A program made the position numbers and the translations under genes. This document shows, one piece after another, positions 28,065 to 39,359 of a stretch of DNA of 64,000 bases. Origin of the DNA: Bordetella genomosp. 8 (lineage in GTDB: Bacteria > Pseudomonadota > Gammaproteobacteria > Burkholderiales > Burkholderiaceae_B); assembly GCF_002119685.1 (NCBI RefSeq), contig NZ_CP021108.1, positions 1,984,001 to 2,048,000 of the forward strand, written 5' to 3'. How positions within the stretch are numbered: the first letter of the stretch is position 1; each line of letters begins with the position of its first letter. Below the pieces are notes generated by a model. It did no database searches. It was not told the origin of the DNA and saw nothing but the letters and a program-made list of their open reading frames with translations.

Positions 28065-29222
28065 ATGTTTACGCTTGCTTTCCGTCGTTCCGCCATCGTG
28101 GCGGCGTGCGTTGCCGCCGCGCTCAGCCTGGGCGCGTGCTCGTTGTTTTCCAAGGACGATACGCGCTATGACCCGGCGCCGCTCACCGACTACAAGCCCG
28201 GCATGTCGGTGCGCCAGGCGTGGTCGGTTTCGATCGGCAGCGGTGGCGGGCTGGGCTTTTATCCCTCCGTGGTGGGCGAAGCCGTCTACGCCGCGGCGCC
28301 CAACGGCATGGTCGGCAAGTACGACCTGCTCAGCGGCCGCGCCATCTGGCGCACCGATACCAAGGCCGACCTGACCGCCGGCGCCGGCAGCGACGGCACG
28401 ACCACCGTCGTGGCCAGCAATGCCGGCGACGTCATCGCGTACGACGACACCGGCAAGCAGAAGTGGAAGGTGCGCGCCACCAGCGAAATCTCGGAGCCGC
28501 CGCTGGTCAACAATGGCCTCGTCGTGGTGCGCAGCGGCGATTACCGCATCACGGCTTTCGACGCACGCAATGGCGATCGCGTCTGGAGCGTCCAGCGGCC
28601 CGGACCGGCGCTGGCGCTGCGCACGACCACGCAGATGATCATGGCGCAAGGCCTGGTCATCGCCGGGCTGCCCGGCGGCAAGATGATGGCAATCAGCGCC
28701 GACAGCGGCAATGTCCAGTGGGAAGGCACGGTTGCCACGCCCAAGGGCGGCAGCGACCTGGAACGCCTGAACGACGTGGTCGGCGCGCCGCGCCTGATCG
28801 GACCGCTCATGTGCGCGGTTGCCTACCAGGGCCGCATCGTCTGCTTCGACGTGTCGCAGGGCGGACGCCCGGTATGGGCCAAGGACTTCTCCGGCGCCGT
28901 CGGCCTGGGCGCCGACGACAATGCCGTTTATGCACCCGATTCGCACAGCATCGTGTACGCCTACAGCCTGCGTGACGGCAGCGAACTCTGGAAACAGGCC
29001 GGCCTGCGCAACCGCCGGCTCACCGCGCCGGTAGCCATCGGCCCGGCGATCGCCGTGGGCGATTATGATGGCTATGTGCATTTCCTGTCGCGTAGCGATG
29101 GTCATCTGCTGGCCCGTCTGTCGGTCGGAGGCGATGCCGTGCTGTCGCCGCTGCAGACGACGTCCCAAGGCGTGCTGGTCCAGACCGGGAACGGCAACCT
29201 GGTCATGATCGCCACCAACTGA
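28065..29222 (+). CDS. bamB: outer-membrane assembly lipoprotein BamB
   Basis: A 385-residue lipoprotein (lipobox LGAC, C25) folding as an eight-bladed PQQ-type beta propeller. It is a scaffold of the BAM complex that inserts beta-barrel proteins in the outer membrane. Repeated blade motifs are visible ([20 protein letters not shown], [28 protein letters not shown]). The open frame extends back to 27771 through yfgM, but the ATG at 28065 gives a proper signal peptide. Confidence 0.95.
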   Translation: MFTLAFRRSAIVAACVAAALSLGACSLFSKDDTRYDPAPLTDYKPGMSVRQAWSVSIGSGGGLGFYPSVVGEAVYAAAPNGMVGKYDLLSGRAIWRTDTKADLTAGAGSDGTTTVVASNAGDVIAYDDTGKQKWKVRATSEISEPPLVNNGLVVVRSGDYRITAFDARNGDRVWSVQRPGPALALRTTTQMIMAQGLVIAGLPGGKMMAISADSGNVQWEGTVATPKGGSDLERLNDVVGAPRLIGPLMCAVAYQGRIVCFDVSQGGRPVWAKDFSGAVGLGADDNAVYAPDSHSIVYAYSLRDGSELWKQAGLRNRRLTAPVAIGPAIAVGDYDGYVHFLSRSDGHLLARLSVGGDAVLSPLQTTSQGVLVQTGNGNLVMIATN

Positions 29223-29242
29223 ACCCAAACTGCTCTTCATCC

Positions 29243-30664
29243 GTGTCCTTAAAGCCTGTCGTCGCTCTCGTCGGTCGTCCCAATGTCGGGAAGTCCACAC
29301 TTTTCAATCGCCTGACGCGGTCGCGCGCGGCGCTGGTCGCCGATTTCTCGGGCCTTACGCGTGATCGGCACTATGGCGAGGGCAGGGTGGGGGACTATCC
29401 CTTCATCGTCATCGACACGGGCGGCTTCGAGCCGGTGGCCAAGGACGGCATCCTGCGCGAAATGGCACGCCAGACCCGCCAGGCCATCGCCGAATCCGAC
29501 GTGGTGGTCTTCCTGGTGGATGGCCGGGCCGGCGTGAACGGGCACGACCATGAAATCGCCGAGCTGCTGCGCCGTTCGGGGCAGCGCCGCATCCTGCTGG
29601 CGGTCAACAAGGCCGAAGGCATGGGCATGGCCGCCACCACCGACTTCCATGAACTCGGCCTGGGCCAGCCATGGCCGATCTCGGCGGCCCACGGCGACGG
29701 CATCGTCGATATGATCGAACGGGCCCTGGAAGGTCTGGTCGAGCCCGAACCGGAGCCTCAGCCGGAAGACGCGGACGATGACGGCGAAGCGCCCGACCTG
29801 GCCGCTGGCGAGGACGCGCCGCTGCCGGAAGGAAAGTTCAGCGCGCCGGCGCCCGACCACCGCATCAAATTGGCCATCGTCGGCCGGCCCAATGTCGGCA
29901 AGTCCACGCTTATCAATACCCTGCTCGGCGAAGAACGCGTCATTGCCTTCGACATGCCGGGCACCACGCGCGACGCCATCGAAATCGATTTCGACCGCGA
30001 CGGCAAGCGCTACACGCTGATCGATACGGCTGGCCTGCGCAAGCGCGGCAAGGTCTTCGAGGCGGTGGAAAAGTTCTCCGTCATCAAGACGTTGCAGGCC
30101 ATCGAGGCCAGCAATGTCGTGCTGCTGATGCTGGACGCGCAGACGGAAATCTCCGAGCAGGACGCCCATATCGCCGGCTTCGTCCTGGAAACCGGGCGCG
30201 CCGTCGTGGTGGCCATCAATAAATGGGACGGCCTGGATGCCGACCAGCGCGAGCGCATCCAGCGCGAATTCGAGCGCAAGCTGCGCTTCCTGTCCTTCGC
30301 GCGGGTGCATACGATCTCCGCGCTAAAGGGCTCGGGCGTGAAGACGCTGCTGAAGTCCGTCAACAGTGCGCACGCCGCCGCCTTCGCCAAGCTGTCCACA
30401 CCCCGGCTGACCCGCGAACTGCAGACCGCCGTGGAACAGCAGCCGCCGCCCCGCAAAGGCATTTTCCGTCCGAAGATGCGTTATGCCCATCAGGGCGGCC
30501 AGAACCCGCCCTTGGTCATCGTCCACGGCAATGCGCTGGACGCGATACCGGATTCCTACCGGCGTTACCTGGAAACGCGTTTCCGCAACGCCTTCGACCT
30601 GGCCGGTACCCCGCTGCGTATCGAGTTCAAGTCTTCGCGCAATCCCTACGTGCAAGATAAATAG
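29243..30664 (+). CDS. der: ribosome-associated GTPase Der (EngA)
   Basis: A 473-residue GTPase with two tandem G domains needed for 50S assembly. The P-loops are [12 protein letters not shown] (about 11-22) and [12 protein letters not shown] (about 214-225); DTGG and [10 protein letters not shown] are the G3 regions. An acidic linker rich in Glu/Asp/Pro (about 172-195) joins the domains, and a KH-like domain ends the protein. Starts with GTG. Twenty bases after bamB, 14 before hisC. Confidence 0.97.
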   Translation: MSLKPVVALVGRPNVGKSTLFNRLTRSRAALVADFSGLTRDRHYGEGRVGDYPFIVIDTGGFEPVAKDGILREMARQTRQAIAESDVVVFLVDGRAGVNGHDHEIAELLRRSGQRRILLAVNKAEGMGMAATTDFHELGLGQPWPISAAHGDGIVDMIERALEGLVEPEPEPQPEDADDDGEAPDLAAGEDAPLPEGKFSAPAPDHRIKLAIVGRPNVGKSTLINTLLGEERVIAFDMPGTTRDAIEIDFDRDGKRYTLIDTAGLRKRGKVFEAVEKFSVIKTLQAIEASNVVLLMLDAQTEISEQDAHIAGFVLETGRAVVVAINKWDGLDADQRERIQREFERKLRFLSFARVHTISALKGSGVKTLLKSVNSAHAAAFAKLSTPRLTRELQTAVEQQPPPRKGIFRPKMRYAHQGGQNPPLVIVHGNALDAIPDSYRRYLETRFRNAFDLAGTPLRIEFKSSRNPYVQDK

Positions 30665-30678
30665 CAGGAAGGTCTAGC

Positions 30679-31749
30679 ATGAGCCGTTACTGGAGTCCCG
30701 TCGTCGCCGGGCTCAGCCCTTACGTTCCGGGCGAACAGCCCAAGCTGGCGAACCTGATCAAGCTCAACACCAACGAGAACCCGTTCGGCCCCTCGCCCAA
30801 GGTGCTGGCGGCCTTGCGTGCGGCCTGCGACGACACACTGCGCCTGTATCCGGATCCGGCGTCGGATCGCCTGCGGCAGGCCATCGCCCGGCACTACGAC
30901 GTTGCGCTGCCGCAGATCTTCGTCGGCAACGGATCCGACGAAGTCCTCGCCATCGTCTTCCAGGCGCTGCTGAACCACGATGCCCCTCTGCGCTTCCCGG
31001 ACATCACCTACAGCTTCTATCCCGTCTATTGCGGACTGTATGGCGTGCGCTACGAAGCCATCCCCCTGACCGAGGATTTCCGCATCGATGCGGGGGATTA
31101 CCTGCCCGCCGCCGGCAGGACCGCGGGGCCCATACTTTTCCCCAACCCCAACGCGCCGACCGGGCGCGCGCTGCCGCTGGCCGACATCGAACGCATCGTG
31201 GCCGGCAATCCGGACGCGGTGGTCGTGGTCGATGAGGCCTATGTGGATTTCGGCGCCGAATCGGCGGTGTCCCTGGTCAAGCGCTACGACAACGTGCTGG
31301 TCGTCCAGACCTTGTCCAAGTCGCGTTCGCTGGCCGGGTTGCGGCTGGGCTACGCCATCGGCAGCCCGGTCCTGATCGAAGGCCTGGAGCGGGTCAAGAA
31401 CAGCTTCAACTCCTACCCCGTCGACCGCCTCGCCGAAGCCGGCGCCACCGCGGCGATCGAGGACGTGGAATATTTCGAGTTCACCCGCAGGGCCGTCATC
31501 CGTACGCGCGATGGGCTGACCGGCTCCCTGCGCGGCCTGGGCTTCGACGTCATCCCCTCCGCGGCCAATTTCGTGATGGCGCGGCACCCCGCTCACGACG
31601 CCGCTGCGCTGGCCGCCGCGCTGCGCGAAAGGGGCATCATCGTGCGCCATTTCAGCCACCCGCGCATCGTCCAATACCTGCGGATTTCGATCGGAACGGA
31701 GCAGGAATGCGATGCTTTGGTGCATGCGCTGCGCACGATTCTGGTGTGA
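30679..31749 (+). CDS. hisC: histidinol-phosphate aminotransferase
   Basis: A 356-residue PLP enzyme of aminotransferase class I/II for histidine synthesis. The PLP lysine is K214 in [14 protein letters not shown]; the start [15 protein letters not shown] is diagnostic of HisC. It stands between der and hfq, away from the main his operon, so it may be the second HisC paralogue often kept in this group. Confidence 0.93.
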   Translation: MSRYWSPVVAGLSPYVPGEQPKLANLIKLNTNENPFGPSPKVLAALRAACDDTLRLYPDPASDRLRQAIARHYDVALPQIFVGNGSDEVLAIVFQALLNHDAPLRFPDITYSFYPVYCGLYGVRYEAIPLTEDFRIDAGDYLPAAGRTAGPILFPNPNAPTGRALPLADIERIVAGNPDAVVVVDEAYVDFGAESAVSLVKRYDNVLVVQTLSKSRSLAGLRLGYAIGSPVLIEGLERVKNSFNSYPVDRLAEAGATAAIEDVEYFEFTRRAVIRTRDGLTGSLRGLGFDVIPSAANFVMARHPAHDAAALAAALRERGIIVRHFSHPRIVQYLRISIGTEQECDALVHALRTILV

Positions 31750-31876
31750 ACTTTTGGTGTCATGTTGCGTCACATCATTCAGTGGCACCGCCCGGGAAAA
31801 CCCTGTAGAGTAGCAATTTCGGCGTCTGCCAATATCAAAACAACACCCCGAACAACAACACAATGGAGCCTGGCCA

Positions 31877-32113
31877 ATGAGCAATAAAGGGCAAACTCTG
31901 CAAGATCCGTTCTTGAACACGCTGCGTAAGGATCACGTACCCGTGTCCATCTATCTCGTCAACGGCATCAAGCTACAGGGGCAGATCGAATCGTTCGATC
32001 AATACGTCGTGCTGCTGCGCAATACCGTGACCCAAATGGTCTACAAGCATGCCATCTCAACTGTTGTGCCCGCCCGCGCGGTCAACTTCCAGGTGGAAAT
32101 CCCTTCTGAATAA
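31877..32113 (+). CDS. hfq: RNA chaperone Hfq
   Basis: A 78-residue Sm-like protein that pairs small RNAs with mRNAs. The Sm1 ([20 protein letters not shown]) and Sm2 ([12 protein letters not shown]) motifs are intact; the C-terminal tail is very short compared with E. coli Hfq, as usual in Bordetella. GGAG precedes the ATG. The 127-base gap before it probably holds its promoter (TAGAGT at 31806 is the best -10). Confidence 0.97.
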   Translation: MSNKGQTLQDPFLNTLRKDHVPVSIYLVNGIKLQGQIESFDQYVVLLRNTVTQMVYKHAISTVVPARAVNFQVEIPSE

Positions 32114-32211
32114 ACGCTCGACCGGCCGTCGCGCGCGCCCCTGTTCCAAAGGCGGCTGCGCAGGCGGTCCACCGCGCGGCTCCGCGCCGCTCCATGGCCG
32201 CAGTGCTTTTC

Positions 32212-32246
32212 ATGCCCGCCGCACTTATCGTGTCGGCGGGCATTTT
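32212..32246 (+). terminator. intrinsic terminator after hfq
   Basis: TGCCCGCCG (32213-32221) pairs with CGGCGGGCA (32234-32242) around a 12-base loop, followed by TTTT. It would end or attenuate hfq transcripts before hflX, which has its own strong AGGAGG site. Confidence 0.65.
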
Positions 32247-32362
32247 CACTGTGCGGCCCCGTTCGCAATCGCTCCGTCTGGCGCCTCCGATATGGCGCCC
32301 AAGACGGTTCATATTTCCCTGTTTCGTGCCGATCGTTTCGCCCGCGCCGGCCAGGAGGCTGC

Positions 32363-33469
32363 ATGCGCGCTTTGATTATCAGTGTTGATCTGGGCAACCC
32401 GGACTTCGACGCCCACGCCCAGGAGTTCGCCATGCTCGCGCGCGGCGCGGGCGCCGAAATTGTCGACACCGTGCTGGCACGACGCGATCGCCCCGACGCC
32501 AAGTACTTCATCGGTTCGGGCAAGGTGCAGGAAGCGGTACTGCTGGCCCGCGCGCACGACGCCGACGTCGTGCTGTTCGACCAGCCGCTGTCGCCGGCGC
32601 AACAGCGCAATCTCGAGCGTGAATTCAACCTTCGGGTGGTCGACCGCGTCGCGCTGATCCTGGACATCTTCGCGCTGCGCGCCAAGAGCCACGAAGGCAA
32701 GCTGCAGGTCGAACTGGCGCAGCTGCAGCATCTGACCACGCGGCTGACCCGCCTGTGGACCCACCTGGAGCGGCAGCGCGGCGGTATCGGGATGCGCGGG
32801 CCCGGCGAATCCCAGCTGGAAATGGATCGCCGGATGATCGGCGCGCGCGTCAAGGTGCTGCGCGAACGCCTGGACAAGGTCGAACGCCAGCGCGTGACGC
32901 AGCGGCGATCGCGTGCCCGCGGCGGCGCATTGTCGGTGTCCCTGGTCGGGTACACCAATGCCGGCAAATCCAGCCTGTTCAACGCCATGACGCGCGCCGG
33001 CGCCTACGCCGCCGACCAGTTGTTCGCCACACTGGACACCACCACCCGCCGCATCTGGATAGAAGGCGCGGGATCGATCGTGCTGTCCGATACGGTGGGC
33101 TTCATCCGCGATCTGCCGCCCACCCTCATCGCCGCCTTCCGGGCCACGCTGGAAGAGACCGTGCATGCCGACCTGCTGCTGCACGTCGTGGACGCCGCGA
33201 GCCCGCAGCGCGATGAACAGATCCTGGAAGTCCAGAAAGTCCTGAACGAAATCGGCGCGGGAGAAATCCCGGTCATCATGGTCCATAACAAGATCGATCT
33301 CCTGGGATTGCCTCCCAGGGTCGAACGGAATGCCCATGGTACGATTGCGCGGGTGTTTGTCAGCGCCGCCGAGCGCGCCGGTCTGGATGCGTTGCGCGCG
33401 GCAATTGCACAGACGGGTCAGATTGCGGGAAACAATGCGTCCAATATCCAAACTGTTCAATCTGAATGA
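32363..33469 (+). CDS. hflX: ribosome-splitting GTPase HflX
   Basis: A 368-residue GTPase that rescues or splits stalled ribosomes under stress. The N-terminal HflX domain and helical linker (RGGIGMRGPGESQLEMDRR) precede the G domain with P-loop GYTNAGKSSLFN (about 195-206) and SDTVGFIRDLPP. AGGAGG lies 6 bases before the ATG. Its last 35 bases overlap the hflK start. Confidence 0.96.
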   Translation: MRALIISVDLGNPDFDAHAQEFAMLARGAGAEIVDTVLARRDRPDAKYFIGSGKVQEAVLLARAHDADVVLFDQPLSPAQQRNLEREFNLRVVDRVALILDIFALRAKSHEGKLQVELAQLQHLTTRLTRLWTHLERQRGGIGMRGPGESQLEMDRRMIGARVKVLRERLDKVERQRVTQRRSRARGGALSVSLVGYTNAGKSSLFNAMTRAGAYAADQLFATLDTTTRRIWIEGAGSIVLSDTVGFIRDLPPTLIAAFRATLEETVHADLLLHVVDAASPQRDEQILEVQKVLNEIGAGEIPVIMVHNKIDLLGLPPRVERNAHGTIARVFVSAAERAGLDALRAAIAQTGQIAGNNASNIQTVQSE

Positions 33470-34724
33470 TCCAGGCTGGGGCCGCGGCAACCAGAACGGT
33501 TCCGAGCCACCCCGCCGTCCGCAAGGAGACGGTCCGCCCGACCTCGATGAGGTCTGGCGCGATTTCAACAATCGCATCGCGGCCCTGTTCGGCCGCAAGG
33601 GCAACCAGGGCGGCCGCCCCGGCGGTCCCGTGGGCACCGGCGGCAACGGCCCGCGCAATGCGCGCATCGGCGCCGGCCTGATCATCGTGGTGCTGGTCGC
33701 CCTGTGGCTGGCCAGCGGCTTCTACATCGTGCAGGAAGGCCAGGTGGCGGTGGTCACCCAGTTCGGCAAGTACAAGAAGACGGCCCAGGCCGGCTTCCAA
33801 TGGCGCCTGCCGTATCCGATCCAGAATCAGGAAATCGTCAACGTGTCCCAGTTGCGGACCTTCGAAGTCGGTTTTCGCGGCAGCTCGCGCAACAAGGTGC
33901 TGCCGGAAGCGCTCATGCTGACCACCGACGAAAACATCGTCGACATGCAGTTCGTGGTGCAGTACCGCCTGCGCGCCGACGGCGCGCCCGATTACCTGTT
34001 CCGCACGCGCGATCCGGACGAATCGGTCCGTCAGGCCGCTGAAACCGCCATGCGCGAAGTCGTCGGCAAGCAGCCCATGGATTACGTCCTCTACGAAGGC
34101 CGTACCAATGTGGCGACGCAGGTGCAGGCGCTGATGCAGCAGATCCTCGACCGCTACGACACCGGCATCCAGGTCAGCACGGTCGCGATCCAAAACGTCC
34201 AGCCGCCCGAACAGGTGCAGGCCGCGTTCGACGACGCGGTCAAGGCGGGCCAGGACCGCGAGCGCCAGATCAACGAAGGCGAAGCCTATGCCAACCAGGT
34301 CGTGCCGCTGGCCGCCGGCCAGGCATCGCGCATGATCCAGGAAGCGGAAGGCTACAAGGCCAAGGTCGTGGGCGACGCCACGGGTAATACCGCGCGCTTC
34401 AACAGCGTCGTCAGCGAATACCAGAAGTCGCCCGCCGTCATGCGCGAGCGCATGTACCTGGAAACGATGGAGGATATTTTCTCGCGCTCCAGCAAGGTCA
34501 TGATCGACACCCGTGGCGGCAACAATGTCGTCTACCTGCCGATCGACAAGATCATCCAGCAGGCCGCGCAGGAAGCCGGCAAGCAACCGCCGCCGTCCAA
34601 TTCCCTGAGCCTGCCCGGCGCGAGCCAGCCGACCATTCCGCCATCGCCACGTCCCATACCTGGGTCATCATCCGGCAACCCCGGCAGCGGCAACACGCTG
34701 TCTCGCGATCGCTTGTCGCGCTAA
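33435..34724 (+). CDS. hflK: FtsH protease modulator HflK
   Basis: A 429-residue SPFH-domain membrane protein that with HflC surrounds FtsH and restrains degradation of membrane proteins. A Gly/Pro-rich cytoplasmic N-terminus (FNLNDPGWGRG is typical) precedes a membrane helix near residues 75-98 and the SPFH domain; a Pro/Ser-rich tail ends it. The only ATG that keeps the conserved N-terminus is at 33435, inside hflX, giving a 35-base overlap. Confidence 0.93.
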   Translation: MRPISKLFNLNDPGWGRGNQNGSEPPRRPQGDGPPDLDEVWRDFNNRIAALFGRKGNQGGRPGGPVGTGGNGPRNARIGAGLIIVVLVALWLASGFYIVQEGQVAVVTQFGKYKKTAQAGFQWRLPYPIQNQEIVNVSQLRTFEVGFRGSSRNKVLPEALMLTTDENIVDMQFVVQYRLRADGAPDYLFRTRDPDESVRQAAETAMREVVGKQPMDYVLYEGRTNVATQVQALMQQILDRYDTGIQVSTVAIQNVQPPEQVQAAFDDAVKAGQDRERQINEGEAYANQVVPLAAGQASRMIQEAEGYKAKVVGDATGNTARFNSVVSEYQKSPAVMRERMYLETMEDIFSRSSKVMIDTRGGNNVVYLPIDKIIQQAAQEAGKQPPPSNSLSLPGASQPTIPPSPRPIPGSSSGNPGSGNTLSRDRLSR

Positions 34725-34741
34725 CCGGAGGAGCCCCGAAC

Positions 34742-35689
34742 ATGCAACGTCTACTGCCCATATTGGTCGGCCTGCTCATTATCCTGGCCGCGCTTTCATC
34801 CTGCGTCTTCATCGTCCGCGAACGGGACTACGCCCTGGTGTTCTCGCTGGGCGAGGTACGCAAGGTCATCAGCGAGCCCGGCCTCTACTTCAAGGCGCCG
34901 CCGCCGTTCCAGAACATCGTGACGCTGGACAAGCGGATCCTGACCATCGAGTCGACCGATGCCGAACGCATCCAGACTTCCGAAAAGAAGAACCTGCTGA
35001 TCGACTCGTACGTCAAATGGCGCATCGCCGATCCGCGTCTGTACTACGTCACCTTCGGCGGCAACGAGCGCGCCGCCCAGGAGCGGCTGCAGGCCCAGAT
35101 CCGCGATGCGTTGAACGCGGCGGTCAACATCCGCACGGTCAAGGACGTGGTGTCGGCCGAGCGCGAAAAAGTGATGGCGGAAATCCTGTCCAACGTCGCC
35201 AAGCGCGCCGCGCCGCTGGGCGTACAGATCGTCGACGTGCGTCTGCGCCGCATCGAGTTCGCGCCGGAAATCTCCGAGTCGGTCTACCGCCGCATGGAAG
35301 CCGAGCGCAAGCGTGTGGCCAATGAGCTGCGCTCCATCGGTGCCGCGGAAGGCGAGAAGATCCGTGCGGAAGCCGATCGCAAGCGCGAGGAAATCCTGGC
35401 CGATGCCTATGCCAAGTCGCAGGCCATCATGGGCGAGGGCGACGCCCGCGCCAGCAGCATCTACGCCGAATCGTATGGCAAGGATCCTGTCTTCTACACC
35501 TTCTACAAGAGCCTGGAAGCCTATCGTTCTTCCTTCTCCAAGCTGGGCGACCTGCTGGTCGTGGATCCCACGTCGGAGTTCTTCCAGTTCTTCAAGTCGT
35601 CCGTCGGCGTGCCAGGCGCACCCAGCGGCACCTTGGGCGGCATCCCGGGCAGCACGACGCCCGCGACCCCACCGGAAGGCAGGAAATAG
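34742..35689 (+). CDS. hflC: FtsH protease modulator HflC
   Basis: A 315-residue partner of HflK with an N-terminal membrane helix (about 5-24) and SPFH domain (FIVRERDYALVFSLGEV...). The C-terminal Gly/Pro-rich tail (SSVGVPGAPSGTLGG) is somewhat longer than usual. GGAGG precedes the ATG. The small DUF2065 membrane gene that often follows hflC is absent. Confidence 0.95.
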   Translation: MQRLLPILVGLLIILAALSSCVFIVRERDYALVFSLGEVRKVISEPGLYFKAPPPFQNIVTLDKRILTIESTDAERIQTSEKKNLLIDSYVKWRIADPRLYYVTFGGNERAAQERLQAQIRDALNAAVNIRTVKDVVSAEREKVMAEILSNVAKRAAPLGVQIVDVRLRRIEFAPEISESVYRRMEAERKRVANELRSIGAAEGEKIRAEADRKREEILADAYAKSQAIMGEGDARASSIYAESYGKDPVFYTFYKSLEAYRSSFSKLGDLLVVDPTSEFFQFFKSSVGVPGAPSGTLGGIPGSTTPATPPEGRK

Positions 35690-35737
35690 CGGAAAGCGGG
35701 GTCGGGTACACGGGCTGGCGCGTTCGCCCGAACCATG

Positions 35738-35743
35738 TACAAT
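35738..35743 (+). promoter_or_regulatory. possible -10 of a short leader transcript
   Basis: TACAAT sits in the hflC-hisZ gap. Transcription from about 35750 would meet the hairpin at 35770 almost at once, giving an RNA of roughly 55 bases unless read through. Confidence 0.4.
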
Positions 35744-35769
35744 ACCCCGTAAGCTTTAAAACATTCCGC

Positions 35770-35805
35770 AGCGGCTGAGCGGGCTTACGCCCCTCAGCCG
35801 CTTTT
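35770..35805 (+). terminator. intrinsic terminator between hflC and hisZ
   Basis: AGCGGCTGAG (35770-35779) pairs with CTCAGCCGCT (35793-35802), extended by an inner GGGC-TTAC-GCCC stem, then TTTTC. It ends hflX-hflK-hflC or attenuates hisZ. Confidence 0.8.
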
Positions 35806-35928
35806 CGTTTGGGTGTTTGGTTTTAGTGTTTCATTTGCGTTTCGCATGGGCGCCGCCCCTGCGATGCCGCTACCGGTATCGCGCGGCGTGGCGTGTATTT
35901 CTTCTTCAGGCAAGATCAGGTAAAGAAC

Positions 35929-37086
35929 ATGGGTAACTGGTTGCTCCCGGAGCGTCTGGCGGACATTCTGCCCGCGGAGGCCCGGCGCATCGAGGAACTG
36001 CGTCGCGAACTGCTCGATCTGTACCGCACTTACGGTTTCGAGCTGGTCGCTCCGCCCCTGGTGGAATATATAGATTCCCTGCTGACCGGCACCGGCACCG
36101 ATCTGGACTTGCGCACCAGCAAGCTGGTCGATCAGCTTTCGGGCCGGACGCTGGGCGTGCGGGCGGACATGACGCCGCAGGTTTCGCGCATCGACGCGCA
36201 CCTGCTGAACCGCGCCGGAGTGACGCGGCTGTGCTATTGCGGGACGGTCCTGCATGCGCGGCCGGCGGATCTCCTGTCCAACCGTGAATTGCTGCAGATC
36301 GGCGCCGAAATCTACGGCCATGCGGGCGTGGAAGCCGATATCGAAATCCTCCGGCTGGTGCTCGACACGGTGACGATCGCCGGGGTGCGGCAGCCGCGCC
36401 TCGACCTCTGCCATCCCGGGGTGGTGCGGGCCATCATCGACGCCGATCCGGCGGCGCGGCCCCATGGTTCGCTGATCCATTCGCTGTTGCGCGACAAGGA
36501 TATCCCGGGCTTGCTGGATCTGGGTCGTCGTCCGGACGGTCCCAGCGCGCAGACCATACAAACCCTGCGCGCCCTGACGGGCTTGTACGGTGATATCGGT
36601 ACGCTGGCGCGCGCGCGCGCGGAACTGCCGCCGCTGCCGGGCATCGCGCAGGCCCTGGACGCGCTCGAAGCCCTGTTGCGCGCCTTGCCGGAGCTGCGTC
36701 CCAGCATCGACCTGGCGGACGTGCGCGGCTATGGCTACCACTCCGGCGTGACCTTCGCCCTGTATGCCGAAGGTTGGCACGATGCGCTGGTCAGCGGTGG
36801 GCGTTACGACGACATCAGCCGCGTATTCGGTCGCGCCCGGCCCGCGACCGGCTTCAGCCTGGACCTGCGCAAGCTGGCTGCCGGGTTGCCACCGGCGGAG
36901 CGCTCGCGGGCGGTACGGGCGCCCTGGGGCCAGGATGCCGCGCTGGTCGCGGCGGTCCGGGCCTTGCGGCAGGCCGGTGAAATCGTCGTGCAGGTCCTGC
37001 CGGGCCATGAGCACGACCAGGACGAATTCATCTGCGACCGCGAATTGGCGCTGCTGGACGGCGCCTGGACGATTCGCAATCTTTGA
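35929..37086 (+). CDS. hisZ: ATP phosphoribosyltransferase regulatory subunit HisZ
   Basis: A 385-residue HisRS-like protein without synthetase activity that forms the octamer with short HisG and gives histidine feedback control. It keeps class II folds ([30 protein letters not shown]) but lacks the anticodon-binding domain. The ATG at 35929 gives the family start [15 protein letters not shown]; one at 35893 adds an unrelated leader. Seventy bases before purA. Confidence 0.95.
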   Translation: MGNWLLPERLADILPAEARRIEELRRELLDLYRTYGFELVAPPLVEYIDSLLTGTGTDLDLRTSKLVDQLSGRTLGVRADMTPQVSRIDAHLLNRAGVTRLCYCGTVLHARPADLLSNRELLQIGAEIYGHAGVEADIEILRLVLDTVTIAGVRQPRLDLCHPGVVRAIIDADPAARPHGSLIHSLLRDKDIPGLLDLGRRPDGPSAQTIQTLRALTGLYGDIGTLARARAELPPLPGIAQALDALEALLRALPELRPSIDLADVRGYGYHSGVTFALYAEGWHDALVSGGRYDDISRVFGRARPATGFSLDLRKLAAGLPPAERSRAVRAPWGQDAALVAAVRALRQAGEIVVQVLPGHEHDQDEFICDRELALLDGAWTIRNL

Positions 37087-38451
<1,365 letters not shown>

Positions 38452-38463
38452 GAGCGTATCGCC

Positions 38464-39003
38464 ATGGCTTTGCCCAGTACCGACAAAGACCTCTGGGTCA
38501 GTTGGGACGAGTACCACCGCCTGATCGAACAGCTGGCCCTGAAGGTTTACCAGTCCGACTGGAAGTTCGATCAGATCCTCTGCCTGGCGCGGGGCGGGGT
38601 ACGGGTGGGCGACGTGCTGTCGCGTATTTTCGATGTGCCGCTGGGGATCCTGGCCACCAGCAGCTACCGTGAGGCGGCCGGCACCAAGCAGGGCACGCTG
38701 GATATCGCCCAGTTCATCACCATCACCCGCGGCACCCTGTCGGGCCGGGTCCTGCTGGTGGACGATATGGTCGACACGGGCCTGACCTTCAATCGGGTGC
38801 TGGAGCATCTGCGCCAGCAATTCCCCGCCATCACGGAACTGCGCAGCGCTGTTCTGTGGTGGAAGGGCCACTCCCAAGCTGTCCCCGATTACTACATCGA
38901 AAAGCTGATGACCAATCCGTGGATACACCAGCCTTTCGAGGAATACGACAGCCTGCGCCCCCATCAACTGGAAGCCTGGACCAGGAAAGGCTCGACGTCC
39001 TGA
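38464..39003 (+). CDS. purine phosphoribosyltransferase (xanthine/guanine type)
   Basis: A 179-residue type I PRTase. The PRPP-binding motif [14 protein letters not shown] is clear, and [14 protein letters not shown] is the PPi loop. The neighbour purA suggests a purine base substrate, and related proteins are annotated as hypoxanthine or xanthine-guanine PRTases. Exact specificity cannot be read from the sequence. AGGAGCG precedes the ATG. Confidence 0.85.
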   Translation: MALPSTDKDLWVSWDEYHRLIEQLALKVYQSDWKFDQILCLARGGVRVGDVLSRIFDVPLGILATSSYREAAGTKQGTLDIAQFITITRGTLSGRVLLVDDMVDTGLTFNRVLEHLRQQFPAITELRSAVLWWKGHSQAVPDYYIEKLMTNPWIHQPFEEYDSLRPHQLEAWTRKGSTS

Positions 39004-39021
39004 TCCTGGCCGTGCTAGAAT
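38992..39021 (+). promoter_or_regulatory. promoter of the rpsU-dnaG-rpoD operon
   Basis: TCGACG (38992-38997), an 18-base spacer and TAGAAT (39016-39021) preceded by TGC. It overlaps the end of the preceding gene and shares the TGCTAGAAT core with the rpsP and ndk promoters. Confidence 0.6.
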
Positions 39022-39113
39022 CTCCTGTTACCGAGCGGGCTTTGTTCCTTCCGTTGAAGGCCTGGCCCGTGACATCTTTGTCCGTGACATCTGTCCAACT
39101 CTCGTTCAAACCT

Positions 39114-39326
39114 ATGCCTATTGTCCGTCTGAAGGAAAACGAACCGTTCGAAGCTGCCCTGCGCCGCTTCAAGCGCACCATCGAGAAAACGGGTCTCCTG
39201 ACCGAACTGCGCTCGCGCGAGTTCTACGAGAAGCCCACGGCGGAACGCAAGCGCAAGCACGCCGCCGCGGTGAAGCGCCACTACAAGCGGATTCGTAGCC
39301 AACAGCTGCCCCCGCGCCTGTATTGA
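39114..39326 (+). CDS. rpsU: 30S ribosomal protein S21
   Basis: A 70-residue basic S21 protein ([20 protein letters not shown]...), which helps the 30S subunit base-pair with mRNA leaders. The frame is open back to 38856, but only the ATG at 39114 fits the family. First gene of the macromolecular synthesis operon. Confidence 0.96.
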   Translation: MPIVRLKENEPFEAALRRFKRTIEKTGLLTELRSREFYEKPTAERKRKHAAAVKRHYKRIRSQQLPPRLY

Positions 39327-39332
39327 TTTTCC

Positions 39333-39352
39333 GGATCGATCTCAATCGATCC
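39333..39352 (+). promoter_or_regulatory. hairpin just before the dnaG start
   Basis: GGATCGAT and ATCGATCC form a perfect 8-bp stem with a CTCA loop, ending 7 bases before the TTG start of dnaG, where a ribosome-binding site would be. There is no T-run. It probably limits dnaG translation or transcription, as the terminator before dnaG does in E. coli. Confidence 0.5.
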
Positions 39353-39359
39353 TAGTCGG

